Shown: positions 39,401 through 49,331 of the stretch, piece by piece
How positions within the stretch are numbered: the stretch's first letter is position 1
Layout: each line of letters starts with the position of its first letter
Origin: Mesostigma viride
Lineage: Eukaryota; Streptophyta; Mesostigmatophyceae; Mesostigmatales; Mesostigmataceae
Length of the DNA: 64,000 bases
Assembly: GCA_009746045.1 (NCBI GenBank)
Contig: RPFO01000700.1
Coordinates: 1-64,000, forward strand
Direction: 5' to 3'
Notes under the pieces: model-generated
What the model was told of the DNA's origin: nothing
What the model saw: only the letters and a program-made list of their open reading frames with translations
The model's database searches: none
Position numbers and translations under genes: made by a program

Positions 39401-41830
39401 AGGGGTCGGTGGGAAGGGGAGAGGCGGAGAGGGGGAGAGGGGGAGAGGGGGAGAGGGGGAGAGGGGGAGAGGGGAGAGGGGGAGAGGGGGAGAGGGGAGA
39501 GGGGAGAGGGGGAGGGGAGAGGGGGAGAGGGGGAGAGGGGGAGAGGGGAGAGGGGAGAGGGGGAGAGGGGGAGAGGGGGAGAGGGGAGAGGAGAGGGGAG
39601 AGGGGGAGAGGGGCGAGGGCGGGAGGGGCGAGGGGGGGAGAGGGGGGAGAGGGCGAGAGGGAGAGGGGGGGGAGGGAGGGGGGAGGGGGGAGGGGGGGAG
39701 GGGGGAGGGGGGAGGGGGAGGGGGAGGGGGGAGGGGGGAGGGGGAGGGGGAGGGGGAGGAGGGGGAGGGGGGAGGGGGGAGGGGGAGGGGGAGGGGGAGG
39801 GGGGAGGGGGGGAGGGGGGAGGGGGAGGGGGGGAGGGGGGAGGGGGGGGGGGGAGGGGGGGCGAGGGGGCGGGGGGGGGGAGGGGGGAGGGGGGAGGGAG
39901 GGGGAGGGGGGGAGGGGGGGGGGGAGGGGGGAGGGGGGAGGGGGGGGGGGGAGGGGGGAGGGGGGAGGGGGGAGGGGAGGGGGAGGGGGGAGGGGGGAGG
40001 GAGGGGGAGAAAAGGGAAGAAAAGGGCATTGAACATGCTTTGTCTCTTATCCACCCACTGTTCTTGAGTATTTTCCTGTCCCATTGGCTCATTATATGAC
40101 AAAATTATATTTTGTCGCACAGACACACCCATGCAACCTCGCATGTTTATCGATTCATTCTCCAGCCCGCCCCTGCCCTCAGCATGTGATGTTCTTACCT
40201 CACCATGGAGCATACCTATCACGGGGCGTGTCCACCACGCGCCGCTCCTCCTCCGCCCCCTGCCCCTCCCCCTCCTTTCGCCCCCAGAAACTGGACATGG
40301 TCATCAAATACACCTCGCTCGAGATGGCGCCGTTCCTGGAGCCGGCGCTTGAGGCCTGGGAGGGTGCCGCTGCGGCCGTGCTGTCCCGAGAGAACGCGCT
40401 GCTGCTGCTCGGCAAGTCTGCCGCGACGCTGCAGGTGCGATGCAGCCGCGCATACAACTGTGTCGCTGCCCGTAACAGCACTTGCAGGCATTGCTGTTGT
40501 TAGTAATCGTTGCTGCATACTCGTTTATACCTATTACAGTTTGTAAACTGCTGCCCAAGCTTATTGTGGTTTCTAAGTGGTATCTTTGAATCGATATTTC
40601 TCGATCGTGTTGGTTTTCCATATTGGCTCGCTCATGGTTTTTTTTTCCGCAAGAGAATGAGGGTAATGCTGCTGAGGAAATTTAAAACAGCTTGGGTGCA
40701 ATTACTCAATAAATTAAAAGCATGTAGACTGCGTCACGTGGGTGCCAATACAAAGAAAAGGAACCTTCAACCCCTATCCACAGCGAGGAGGAAGGGCGCC
40801 CTAGCTTCTCTCACTGGAAGTGCCATACAAAACGTCGATAGAAGTGTATGATTTTTTTGCAAAGCCTTTATGCAACTTAGTAGTACCCAAAGCAGAGGCA
40901 AGCAATTCAATAGTTGGATAGTTTACAGGGTTCTACTACCCAAGCCCCATAATCGTGCGATGTTGTCGTTCTGTCTAGCAAGGCATTGTAGGGGGGTGCA
41001 CTTGCTGGCTTAGCAGCAGCACTGCAGGTAAGTCGAGGCATTATCTTCTCCACACAGGCCTTTTACGCCCATACTTCCTCTCCTGCCAGTTCATTTCTGA
41101 AACCGCCAATTGCTGGAACTGCTGGTCATTCCCTTTTGCGGGTGCACGGGCCGTTGATGACCACACTACGGCATGGCATGTGCTTGTGGCTATGCAGGTG
41201 TGTGGCGATGAGCCATCAGAATCGCCTTCGTGCTTTAGTTGCCAACGCTAACGCACCGCGTAGCTCGGTCCCCACCCAGTCACTTTGCCCCTTGTTGCCG
41301 CGCATGGAAGGATGCTAACCCCCTTATCTTTTATTGAGAACCCTTTGCATCGGCATAAAGCAAACCTGGCTTGACGTACCATGCCATGTCTTGTCCTCAT
41401 TCCTGCACCCATGGCCACCGATAGACGCACATCCACTCCCTCATTACAATTACATACAAAGTAACGAAACGAGCTTTCGTAACAACACACACCATCATGA
41501 GGAACACACCGCTGCAGGTCAAGCCTGCTTGATGTGTGCGGCGCCCATGCCATTCGGTCCGACCCTTTGATGCCCGTGCGGCGGCTTGTCATGGCACACC
41601 CTTCCCATCAGGACGAGATTGACAAGGAGGCAGCGGAGGCGGCGCGGTCCGCACACAACATCGCGATGAAGGTAGCGCGCATCAGCAGCCACGCACAGGC
41701 CAAGCAGGTGCACGCCAAGAACCTGGCCACACTGGCGGCAGTGGAGGCCATCGTGGTGGAGCGGCTGTCGTTCCTCGAGGGCCAGTTTGGGGATATTCTC
41801 CGCTACAATGGTGCGGGGCAAGTGCCTTGA
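27273..41830 (+). CDS. Coiled-coil protein gene (C-terminal ten exons), possibly CCDC87-like
   Basis: Ten exons with GT-AG introns join without any phase conflict into about 690 residues ending at TGA 41828-41830. The first exon has no start codon context, so the N terminus lies upstream. The protein is rich in Lys, Glu, Arg and Ala with helical, coiled-coil character (exons 1, 4, 5, 10). It has an acidic stretch (exon 5), a long Ser/Pro-rich, probably disordered region (exon 7, with RRGSVSRSM and [10 protein letters not shown]) and a conserved-looking C-terminal block (exons 8-10: [39 protein letters not shown]). From memory this last block resembles CCDC87-type proteins linked to cilia and sperm. 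I could not test that, and another coiled-coil family is possible. Introns run from 0.5 to 5 kb and are full of repeats. Confidence 0.8.
28402..28483 (+). CDS. Coiled-coil gene, exon 2
   Basis: Preceded by CACGCCAG and followed by GTAAGC. The 82 nt ([19 protein letters not shown] and following) fit the phase left by exon 1 and leave two bases for exon 3. The last 23 bases and the donor begin a 96-bp tandem repeat that continues into the intron. Confidence 0.82.
28461..28690 (+). repeat. 96-bp tandem repeat spanning the exon 2 donor
   Basis: Copies begin with TACCGC at 28461, 28557 and 28653. Copy 1 includes the last bases of exon 2 and its GTAAGC. The matching site is GTTAGC in copy 2 and GTAAGC in copy 3. 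A poly-G run of 8-10 follows the site in each copy. Confidence 0.88.
28981..29086 (+). CDS. Coiled-coil gene, exon 3
   Basis: Preceded by CACCTCGCAG and followed by GTGAGT. The 106 nt encode [19 protein letters not shown] through LLALIE, with phase complete at the 3' end. Confidence 0.85.
29775..29930 (+). CDS. Coiled-coil gene, exon 4
   Basis: Preceded by CACCCAACCAG and followed by GTAATG. It has 52 codons ([19 protein letters not shown] to ETAARTAQ) and is phase 0 at both ends. Its last nine bases plus donor are the start of an 86-bp tandem repeat in the intron. Confidence 0.87.
29922..30470 (+). repeat. 86-bp tandem repeat spanning the exon 4 donor, 6-7 copies
   Basis: Copies begin ACCGCGCAG at 29922, 30008, 30094, 30180, 30265, 30351 and 30437 (the last is ACCGCGCAA and truncated). 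Each of the first six repeats the end of exon 4 and the donor GTAATG. The remainder is GAGAAGGAGGGTTCGTGGAT and a G-rich tail. A further short copy lies at 30484. Confidence 0.93.
30490..31219 (+). other. Rest of intron 4
   Basis: Degenerate continuations of the G-rich repeat to about 30700, then AT-rich intron sequence. A CA/CG-rich stretch (31165-31215) precedes the exon 5 acceptor. No other gene seen. Confidence 0.6.
31220..31463 (+). CDS. Coiled-coil gene, exon 5
   Basis: Preceded by CACATGCAG and followed by GTGAGT. It has 81 codons plus one base: a basic helical start ([20 protein letters not shown]), an acidic Glu/Gly run, then [19 protein letters not shown]. It is the most convincing coiled-coil segment of the gene. 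Confidence 0.88.
31464..32214 (+). other. Intron 5
   Basis: No repeats or coding exons recognised. Purine-rich 31470-31770. Confidence 0.6.
32215..32270 (+). CDS. Coiled-coil gene, exon 6
   Basis: A short exon of 56 nt, preceded by GACAAACAG and followed by GTGAGC. It encodes [18 protein letters not shown] after completing an Arg codon with exon 5. Confidence 0.82.
32440..33790 (+). repeat. Dispersed repeat R, copy 1, inside intron 6
   Basis: About 1.3 kb related to 62480-63475 in the same orientation. Both copies share a GGGGGTACTACCCCC hairpin (32527-32546 here), AGAAAAAGACGCTA after it, a GTCATTCTGACAAG-like motif, and a CACCTCAT..GCC..CC segment before GCATGGCCA. Identity is moderate with many indels. 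No protein-coding capacity seen. Confidence 0.7.
33791..35232 (+). other. Intron 6, unannotated part
   Basis: Contains a poly-G run near 34249 and short frames, with no recognised element. A palindrome-rich phrase (CACGGTACGGACGGTACC) lies near 34920. Confidence 0.45.
35233..36660 (+). repeat. Telomere-like heptamer array CCCTNNA (TNNAGGG), 1.4 kb
   Basis: An uninterrupted 7-bp periodicity with changing middle bases. CCCTTCA dominates to about 35455, CCCTGCA (with CCCTACA) to about 35640, CCCTTGA about 35690-35768 and CCCTCGA about 35770-36180, followed by mixed CCCTCGA/CCCTGGA/CCCTCGG to 36660. On the other strand every unit is T-N-N-A-G-G-G, the form of the plant telomere repeat TTTAGGG. 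Long open frames over it are artefacts. Confidence 0.95.
36661..37275 (+). other. End of intron 6
   Basis: Single-copy sequence with scattered heptamer-like remnants (CCCCTCGACCCTCACCCCTCG at 37238-37268) that form the polypyrimidine tract of the exon 7 acceptor. Confidence 0.6.
37276..38003 (+). CDS. Coiled-coil gene, exon 7 (long Ser/Pro-rich exon)
   Basis: The acceptor is CACCCCGCGCAG at the end of a CCCTCGA-type heptamer tail. The donor is GTGCGT. The 728 nt encode [20 protein letters not shown], then a low-hydrophobicity Ser/Gly/Pro-rich stretch with basic patches ([21 protein letters not shown]). It is probably a disordered, phosphorylatable region (inference). It ends two bases into a codon completed by exon 8. 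Confidence 0.87.
38450..38670 (+). repeat. 42-bp tandem repeat, 5 copies, in intron 7
   Basis: Unit GGTGCGGGCCATTGGGAAGT then GGATGGGAAGCCGTGGGGGGAA. Copies begin near 38453, 38495, 38537, 38579 and 38621. It reads as a 14-residue repeat in three frames because 42 is divisible by three. Confidence 0.9.
39254..39371 (+). CDS. Coiled-coil gene, exon 8
   Basis: Preceded by CGCCCCAG and followed by GTGCGC. The 118 nt encode [20 protein letters not shown] followed by [19 protein letters not shown]. The 600-bp purine tract of the next intron begins about 40 bp after the donor. Confidence 0.86.
39405..40015 (+). repeat. 600-bp G-rich purine tract in intron 8
   Basis: Nearly pure G and A on the + strand: GGGGGAGA units first, then GGGGGGA and longer G runs. 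Dozens of G4 runs follow one another. The Arg/Gly/Glu and Pro/Ser frames are artefacts. Confidence 0.95.
40288..40434 (+). CDS. Coiled-coil gene, exon 9
   Basis: Preceded by a strong pyrimidine tract and CCCCCAG and followed by GTGCGA. It has 49 codons ([18 protein letters not shown] to [10 protein letters not shown]) and is phase 0 at both ends. Confidence 0.87.
40435..41611 (+). other. Intron 9
   Basis: No repeat array, element or exon recognised. Confidence 0.6.
41612..41830 (+). CDS. Coiled-coil gene, final exon 10
   Basis: Preceded by CTTCCCATCAG. It has 72 codons and TGA. The helical sequence [19 protein letters not shown] leads to [16 protein letters not shown] and the end AGQVP. The run of Ala, Lys and Gln between them is typical of a coiled coil. 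Confidence 0.87.
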   Translation, partial: DEIDKEAAEAARSAHNIAMKVARISSHAQAKQVHAKNLATLAAVEAIVVERLSFLEGQFGDILRYNGAGQVP

Positions 41831-43200
41831 GGGGGCACACGCGGGCCTTGTTGTGGTGGGATGGATCAAGTTCGCTGCTTGTGCAGTGGCCCTTTGTGGC
41901 AATCTCGTTGTCAGTGGATGCCTGCGGTTGTAGCGACCGAAGTTTTGCTTGTTGAAGGCTTTTCTCCTAGCAAGCATTCTTGGGTGAGGAGGGGTTCGGC
42001 CCCCGATTCAAGCCCATGCTTCCCTTCTGTCCCTGCCTTTCTTCCTTGTTCTCACCTCCCTTCCGCCTTCCCCAACCCCTTATCCCTCTCTTGTGCATTA
42101 CCATGTAACACTAAGTAACATAGCTGCAACTTCTGTGTTTGCATTTGCCATGGGTGGTTATTACGATATCGTGCCTGTTCGGCTTGGGACACCTGTTGTT
42201 TCAATTGCCTCACAACCCACCCGCCCCTGGCTTTCCACTCTGACGGGAGTGCTAAGCTGGATAGTGGTCGTGTGCCAAACATTTCCAATAGGACGGGATC
42301 CAGCAGGCACCGAGGCCAGCTTGTCACTAGCAAGCGGCAAGGTGGTAACAGCTGCCGACGCATCCGTGTCCTTGGCCAGGGCCGGGGCATGGGCACTGGC
42401 AATCTTGATAGGCTCTGGAGTTTTGCCCCTGTTGTTTCTTCTGTGGGTCCACCTATCTCCTCCTCACCACCGTCCATCCCCTGCCCTCCTTACCCTCTTG
42501 CTCCCCCTGTCTCTCTACTTCTCCATTTCTCGTCTCCCTCAAGGTTTGTGTACTGCTTGAGCAACTGAAACACGGGCCGACCCATACCCAGAAAAGCAAC
42601 AAGCTATCATCTCCTCTCACGTGTGTGTGTCCTCTGGATTGCGCACTCACTTGCAAATCTTTGGAAATGTTCGGAAATCGCGTTCTGGTGCTCCCCCCTG
42701 TATAGGCCTAGTTTTAGGCCTTGCTTCTAGTATATTTAGCATCTTTAGGGTTCGCCAGTCGGTGCGCCACAATCACAGGACATTCTTGGTTCTTGTAAGA
42801 ATTTTCTAGGAAGTCTCCCAAGGGTGGGAGGCCGCATTTGCTCACATTTGTAACCATTGATGCACCGTGGCATGCAGGTTCACCATATCTTCAAGCACTG
42901 GCAAATGGGGATGGGTTATCAAGCGTGACCGATCAGCTGAAGTCCTTGAACTTCTCATGGCCCGATAATGCTCTTACAAGTTCCAGGCGTTCTTTTAGTA
43001 GAAGATAGCTTTTTACAGCATTGCCTGGGAGAGTGGCACAGTTGGAATGAGGTGCATTTTGTCCCCAAGCAATGTCTTGGATACTCAACTCTAAATTGGT
43101 CGTGAAGCTTTTATTGGTGCATATGCATTTATTACGTAATGCATATGCATGTGGATGTCCATATGCAGTTCTTGCAGTATATCGGGCATGTTATAAAGTA
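41831..43200. other. Intergenic, no feature seen
   Basis: The 3' flank of the coiled-coil gene. Pyrimidine-rich 42430-42560. No gene or known element. Confidence 0.5.
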
Positions 43201-43204
43201 GAGT

Positions 43205-43300
43205 ACAATTAATTAATTAATTAATTAATCAATTAGGAACATAACTCCGTTGGGAGTACATGTAGCACATATCCCTAAGTAAGTAATTAAGTAAGTAAGT
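43205..43300 (-). repeat. (TTAA)n and (GTAA)n tails at the LINE 3' end
   Basis: AATTAATTAATTAATTAATT at 43208-43233 and AAGTAAGTAATTAAGTAAGT near 43277-43302. Simple tetranucleotide tails are typical of the 3' ends of several non-LTR element groups. Between them, CCAACGGAGTTATGTTCC on the - strand resembles CCAACGGAGTCATGTTATG of unit D (1690). Confidence 0.6.
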
Positions 43301-43416
43301 ACTTGCGTGTCATGCGCAAAGGCATGCCACGGAGTACTATGCTAATCTCGTTAGAAGAAATAATTACACAAAAGTTTAAACAAATATTGTCTGCATCATT
43401 CCCCAAACATTAAGCA

Positions 43417-45132
43417 CTAGATGGGGATGTAATCCTCATCCGAGCTGTCCTCTACTGTAATGGCAGACGAGGCGGTAGTGTAGCGGCTATCCTCAGGACC
43501 AATAACCTCCACCTGCGGACTTCTACCCTGGCTAGCAACGGGCCGCGGGGCCCGTGGGGAGAGAATAGGAGCATACCCCTCAGGAAGGTGCTTATTGCAG
43601 ATGGCAGCCCATTTCTCCTTGTCAATCATGCGGGCGCGGAGTATGGATAGCCCCAGAAGCCCTGCATCTTCAAGCAGTTGTGTCACATAGGTCCGGGTCG
43701 CGCCGCGCCGGTGCCGGGCGCGCGCAAGTTTGCCAGTGGGTTGCGATGGGTCCCCTGGCGTGTCTACCTGGTTAAGCCCCCCGGCAGGGCCCACATCAGT
43801 ATTCACCTAGCTGGTCTGTGCGGGCAAGATGGCCGGCAAAGAGGAGGCGGCGGTGTCAGATGGTATGGGTGACAAGAGGGAGCTCGCAATAGAGCTTGGC
43901 CCGGGTGCGGCGTTCTTGGTAGCTGACGCCGAGGATATGACGGAGCATTCTAGTGACGGTGCCGTCAAGCTGCTGGCTCAGCGCCTGGTCCAGGGTCCCC
44001 GCCTCACAGCCGTAAAGGAGGATGCTGAGGACAAGGGCCTTGAACAGAATGCGCTTGCGTCGCTCACTCAGGTAGCGGCAGGTCCAGAAGCTGTCGAGGC
44101 GGCAGAGGGCCGCCCAGGCCTGGCCAATGCGGGTGTTGATGTCGTCGGCCGTGGAGGGAAGCCAGCTGCCAAGGAGCTTGAAGCGAGTTGCCGGGGGCAC
44201 GGGGCTGCCGTCCAGCAAGAGGAGGGTGGGTGGGGCTATCCCAGCAGGGAAGCCGATGGCCATGACCTCCGTTTTCTTGCTGATCATAAGCCCCACCGCC
44301 CGCGCTTCCAGTGATAAGCTGTCTAGCCAGAGTCGGGCTGACTCCGGGGTTTCCACGAGCGTCGTGTCATCAGCGTGGATCAGATCGCTCAGGCGGTACA
44401 TAGGGTGGGTCAACCCCGCCGTAGCTGGCGTACTCTGTGACCTCGATTCCCGGCGGGCGCCCCTCCACCTGGGCGAAGCGGGCTTGTGCACGCCGCATAA
44501 TATAGTCCACCATAATGATGAATAGATATGGGGAGAGCACACAGCCCTGCTGACACCCCGGTGTGCAGGGGGAACGCCGGAACGACGCCGTCGGCGATAC
44601 GGACCTGGGCTTGGGACCCTTCATAGAACTGGCGGATGATCTCAACGATGTACGATGGGACACGGAACAGGTGAAGGACCACCCACAGGGCGTCCCATAT
44701 AACCGTATCGAATGCCTTGGTGTAATCCACGAAGATCAATAGCAATGGCAAGAGGCCGGGGGCTAGGCGGCCCACTTCCTCGATCAGGCGGCGCGCGCGG
44801 TAATGGTGACCATAACACAATTGCGACCAACACGGAAGCCCATCTGGGACTCACCTAGGTGGGGATCGAGGCTGGCGCGCATGCGGTTCAGCAGGAGACG
44901 CATGAAGACTTTCAGCACGCAGCTTTGGAGGCATACGCCACGGTAGTTGCCGGTATCCGCGGCGGACCCCTTGCCCTTGCCAGAGCATGACCCGGACAGC
45001 GGTCTTCCAATAGGTCGGCGGGGGGAGGCCATCTCGTAGAATCCGGTTGCAAACACCCCGGAGGAAAGGCTCAAAGCTCAGGCATCTTAACCACCTCCGG
45101 TGAAATATTGTCCACTCCCATGGCAGCATCAT
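43417..45132 (-). pseudogene. Non-LTR retrotransposon reverse transcriptase, decayed
   Basis: On the - strand, successive frames give the RT motifs in order: YWKTAVRVML and TGNYRGVCL (about 45020-44920), QMGFRVGRN (about 44830), FVDYTKAFDTV (44701-44733), CQQGCVLSPYLF (about 44535-44567) and the catalytic IHADDTTLV (HADD at 44366-44377, in place of FADD or YADD). Thumb-like sequence and a C-terminal segment follow (WAAICNKHLPEGY, 43417-43806, ending DEDYIPI). At least four frame changes break the reading frame. The 5' part (endonuclease, ORF1) is missing, so this is a 5'-truncated, inactive copy. The clade could not be set by eye. Confidence 0.85.
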
Positions 45133-45640
45133 TGCGGAGGGTGGAGATGGTAGCAGCCCATTCCCACAACGGTCCGAGCCCCGCCAAAAACGACCATCTT
45201 ATTCCGTCACCAAATTGGCGCGAGATCCCGAAAATCTGGTGTGCGGGATGGTGTCGACAAGACCAAAAGTCACGCAGGCTGCACCCATGGCGGCCGTGAA
45301 AATCCTAGTGCATGGCGGTTTTGAGAACACATTAAGGAAAGCGAATGCACTTTAAGCCTTCATAACTCATCTACTGAACGTAGATATTTTTTTATCCTAA
45401 AGAAATCGGCCCATTTTTTCAGGAAAACAGAAAAAGGGCGGGCATTTTTGCGAGGTCGGGTCAGGTCCGCTGCATTTTGCAGTGGACCCCCAAAAAGTCA
45501 CACCGGAAACTTATCGAAAACGGCGACAGTGCAGCACGAGGTAAGCCGCTCGCTCGATTCTATGACTAATTCAAAAATTTTTTACCGAAAAACTTTTTGT
45601 TAAAACGACTGCCATTGTAAATGCTGCGATATCGTAAATT
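45133..45640. other. No feature seen
   Basis: The boundary between LINE remnant and the next decayed gene. AT-rich from 45340. No protein-like frame. Confidence 0.4.
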
Positions 45641-45672
45641 ATGTTGCTGCTGGGAGGTGCTTGCGGGAGCGG

Positions 45673-45905
45673 TAATGGTGCACTTATACGTAAAAATATG
45701 CCACTGTTTGGTTTCTGCGAATTTGGTCGTTCCACTTTCTCAGGCCGTTTAAATGGCTTCCAGAGCATGTGCATCCCTCGCTACTCTCGTGCCCAAGGTG
45801 CGATGAGCGCCTGCACGCGTCGCTCAACTACGTCTGTGATTCTTGCGGCACAGACGCGAGCTGCATGGCTGGAGTCGACACAAGAGAGTGGTACGCACAC
45901 GTCTA
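45673..45905 (+). pseudogene. Zinc-ribbon segment of a decayed transposase-like gene
   Basis: In the frame ending at TAG 45892-45894 the sequence has CPRCDERLHASLNYVCDSCG, a CX2C-X14-CX2C arrangement like a zinc ribbon, preceded by hydrophobic and aromatic text (TVWFLRIWSFHF). There is no good start. It lies upstream of the NLS-bearing frame and was probably once joined to it. Confidence 0.5.
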
Positions 45906-45924
45906 GAATCGCATTTATAGCTTA

Positions 45925-46146
45925 GTGAAGCCCACACCTTTCGCCAACAAGTTTTTCAGCGTGTCTCCTTTTCCTGAGCCGATTAAGCGCACCGTGTTTA
46001 CAAATTACGGGCGCCTAATAGAAAACTGGAGCCGTGAGCGTGAGGATGACCAGGCAGCGCCAAAGAAGCGTAAAGTGCGCCTATTGATGCTTCCTCGAGA
46101 CATTCATTCAAGATATCCTCAAGTAGGCTGTGCCTGGGGAGAATAA
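45925..46146 (+). pseudogene. NLS-bearing segment of the same decayed gene
   Basis: A frame of 73 codons: KPTPFANKFFSVSPFPEP, then REREDDQAAPKKRKVRLL. PKKRKV is a classical monopartite nuclear localisation signal, which fits a transposase or other nuclear protein. The end CAAG/TAGG could be a lost splice site. Confidence 0.5.
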
Positions 46147-46306
46147 ATGGGACAGGGAGGGAGCAGTGTTGTTTTCAGCTGGCAGTGTAGGTGTTGTGGC
46201 CCCTCCCATGAAGCTTGTTTGGACTCAATCTCCCCACGAGGGCATCACCAAGCTGACAGTTCACTTCAGCTAGTGGGTCGTGGTAAACCCAATGGGGAGT
46301 GCATGA

Positions 46307-47735
46307 ATGTGGCTAGGGATCATCAAATCAACGGGCTTGCTGCCATTGAACGGGTTGGGGGGGAGGGACACGGTAGAAGGGGTGAGGAATTTTGTCCAGC
46401 GTGTGGCTGCCTCGCATGCCTTAGACAGGAGCACAGCCAACTGCACAGGACTGCTCAAGCTCATCCGAGAGTATGGGGAGGTCCTTGAAGCGGAGGGGGT
46501 GCACTTAATTAGGTGATGGGAGGCGCGTGCCGGTTGTCAGGATGCTTTGGGGGGGGGACAAGGCATATGTGAATGCAGAGACAGGGCAAGCAGGATGCTC
46601 ACACCAGTACCCTTGCAACAACTAACAAGTGCACATGCCCCAAGGCCAAGTTCGGTGACCTGGAGGGATCCACTTGAGCACTTCTCACCCCGCACTGTGC
46701 AGATGGCTAGGGAGCTAGCCCACGATGTGCAGGTTGATCCCACTGCCCCTTTCAAGTGCCCCAGCCCTCACTGCGGCAAGGTTTTCCATACCCAGGAAGA
46801 GCTCAGAGACACAGAGCCAAGGAACGAGAGCAACTGAGGCAGGGCAGCATGCCCGGGACCACTTTGGCCAGAAGTGGGGCTGTTCCCCTCTCCTCCCCGT
46901 TGAGCACAATGAACACCCAACCTGTCTTCTTCACTGCCTTCTCAATAATGTATGTGCACTCCTGGACAGGACCATCATGGCACGGAATTGCATAATTAAG
47001 GGCGAGGAGGCAGAAATGCTGAAGGTGTTGCACGATGAGATGGGCGTGTTTATTAAGGAGAAGTACGTGAAAAGCACCATCTAAGAATGCCAGTGCTAAG
47101 GCAGTTGAGAAGCCAGTGACACGGTCATTGGAAGGGAGGCTGAGACCTTGCTGGACAAATTCCAGCTGCATGTGTGTGAACATTGTTTGCCAGCACAACG
47201 CTGATGAGGATGCAGAGTCACATGTGGACAGGGAGGAGCTGACCAGGGTGTGGCAGGGTTTGAAGGATGTTTGGGAGGCCCTGTGTGACTTAGATGATGA
47301 TGGGCCAGGGGGGGCCAAGCGGGAGGCAAAGGTGCCCAGCCGAGGTAGAGGAGCTGGCAGCCACTTATGTTGCCTCTTTCATCTCTTTCACTGCCCCCGA
47401 GCATGTCACCACATACATGCACGACCTGGTGGCCCACATCCCATGCATCTCAGATCCGTGAGTTGGGTGACCTGCGCCTGTTTTCGGGGGAGGCCTTAGA
47501 ACACCTCCACCATGTGAACAAGGTGACCTATGCACACCGCTCTAACAAGCGTGTCAAAACTGGGACTGACAAGCGTGGAAGGGCCATTTGTTGTTGTTGC
47601 ACTTGTGCAGAGCATGCATGCTGGCATGGTGCGCCAAGAGTTGGCACACCGCCTCTGCATGCCACTTTCCTATGCGGAACAACGAGCAAGGAAGAGGATG
47701 CTGGATCACCTGCGGGCTGCAGCAACATGAGTCTA
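46307..47735 (+). pseudogene. Decayed transposase-like gene with C2H2-type finger
   Basis: Protein-like text continues through changing frames: GRDTVEGVRNFVQRVAAS (46307-46516), then FKCPSPHCGKVFHTQEEL, which resembles a C2H2 finger without its last His (about 46752-46805). Next come LLPVEHNEHPTCLLHCLLN (about 46885-46945), GEEAEMLKVLHDEMGVF, EELTRVWQGLKDVWEALCD (about 47236-47290), ATYVASFISFTAPEHVTTYM followed by HDLVAHIP (about 47355-47440), and after a frame change LGDLRLFSGEALEHLHHVNK (about 47463-47523). The layout resembles large uncharacterised transposon-encoded proteins. The superfamily is not identified, and at least four frameshifts or stops make it inactive. Confidence 0.5.
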
Positions 47736-47759
47736 CGTGCAAGGCATGCAGCTTGATGA

Positions 47760-48913
47760 AGGCGTAGCGTGACGTTTGCATGCATGCCAGGCGAGGGCTC
47801 TTCAATGGTGGCCAGTGGGCTCTCCTCCATGTGTTATTTATGTGTGTTATAGACGAATAAACTGGCATTATTATGCTTTCACATGTCACAACTTGGTGAT
47901 TTTACGATGGCTAGTTGCTGGATGTCTCGTTCTCATTGATGTGTATATCATTATACAGAGTGGTACCAAGTTTAAGCTCACTAGGACCTCAGTTGCTTGC
48001 TTGGAGGTGTGCACTTTCTAGGAAGTGCGAGTTGTTGGCTGCTGGCACACATCACAGTTTTTTCGCCATCTGATGTGCAATCTCAGTAAAACTTGGGAGA
48101 CTTATGTAGCATGGTGCAGCATAACTGCCTGCCAGATTTCAAGCCAAACTGAGATCATTCGCACCACCTACGGTGTAATGAATGTCTTAATTTGGCATCG
48201 CGGTGACATGTGACAGCAGATTATTGTCATTTACTGCCATTAAATGTAAGATGCAAGTTCCCTGTCAGGCTTCATACTTCATAAATGATGTGTTTAACAA
48301 TTTCTAGGTGAATCTAAGCTCATTTGCATTAATGGAGGCATCAACTTGTTAATAAAATGCCTAAAATAGGCTTATGTGTGACGTTTGACAGCATAATTGC
48401 TTTCCAAACCGTGTCTAACTCGGGTGAAAATCGGTAGGTAAGCTCAAGTTGATGTAAATAAGTTATCTACCCATTTGCAGGTCAAGCAGACATGATTTGT
48501 GATGTTTGTGCATGAATAAAATTGGCATTTTTGGCGTTTTTAATGCTTTTTGACGTCACCGTTCAGTAAGCACCAGGTAGCCAGCCAAGGTGCAACTTGG
48601 CACAGTAAAACTAGGTATCATAAGGAAGCTTGCCATGCACCAAGTTTGACCATCATCTGAATATAACTGCAGCTAGGAGGAATAAGATCATTGGGTGTTT
48701 TTTGGCACTTTCAGACCGTTGTGCCTGGGGAGTCCACTCGTCGTGGGGGCCGTCCACCAGGGGGCCGGCCGGAGAGTGGTGGGACCATGCAGGTAGTCCG
48801 TCTCACTGGTGGGCGCCTGCGGGGACTCAATGGGGCCGCCTCGGCTGGCCGCAGCCCGCAGGGCGTGCAGCTGCAGCGGGGTCAAGCGGGGGGGGCGGGC
48901 CAGGGGCCCCCGA
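47760..48913. other. Flank of the LTR element, no confident gene
   Basis: AT-rich from 47820 to 48690 with short frames. A GC-rich segment at 48720-48905 has a 60-codon open frame (TRRGGRPPGGRPESGG and following), with CAG just before it, that could be an exon end. No family recognised. Confidence 0.35.
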
Positions 48914-49331
48914 TGTTAAAAATAAAATTCGTTAAGTGTATTGTATTTCCGAATAATAAAAAGGACGTAACAAAATAGATTACTCGCTCAGCGCCCAGCC
49001 CCGGACATGTCGACAACGTCGGCCATTGACAGCATTTGCTGCAACGTGATTCAAAGCTTTCTCCTGCGTGTCGGCCTTTCACGCCGCCAAACAGCTTTGA
49101 CTCAATGCTCCGCTGTAGGTCATCACTGCGAGTAGCTCTGTGGCTTCACCCAACGCTGAGCAACGGCGTGGGCCTGAGAACGTACCCAAGTACAAACCAA
49201 CCGAAATACACCAACATAATTCCCAAACGACACTCCACAACATAACGCACCGCAACCGAGATCCTCCCCACTGCTTGCCTGGACAAACGGTACGGAACCA
49301 AGGTTGCCCACGGAACGAACGGTAATGGCCA
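48914..49331 (-). repeat. 3' LTR (418 bp)
   Basis: Starts TGTTAAAAATAAAATTCG and ends GGTAATGGCCA on the + strand, so it has TG...CA termini on either strand. It matches the right LTR over its whole length with about two substitutions. The element side is to the right. The outer flank is a GC-rich hairpin-like sequence (GGGCCAGGGGCCCCCGA). Confidence 0.9.

Noticed and set aside
39212..40222. Arg/Gly/Glu and Pro/Ser frames of 230-305 codons
   Set aside because: Purine-tract artefact; only the short exon 8 at its left edge is protein-like and supported by splice sites.
43835..44525. + strand frames of 130-160 codons over the LINE
   Set aside because: Antisense shadows of the reverse transcriptase on the - strand.
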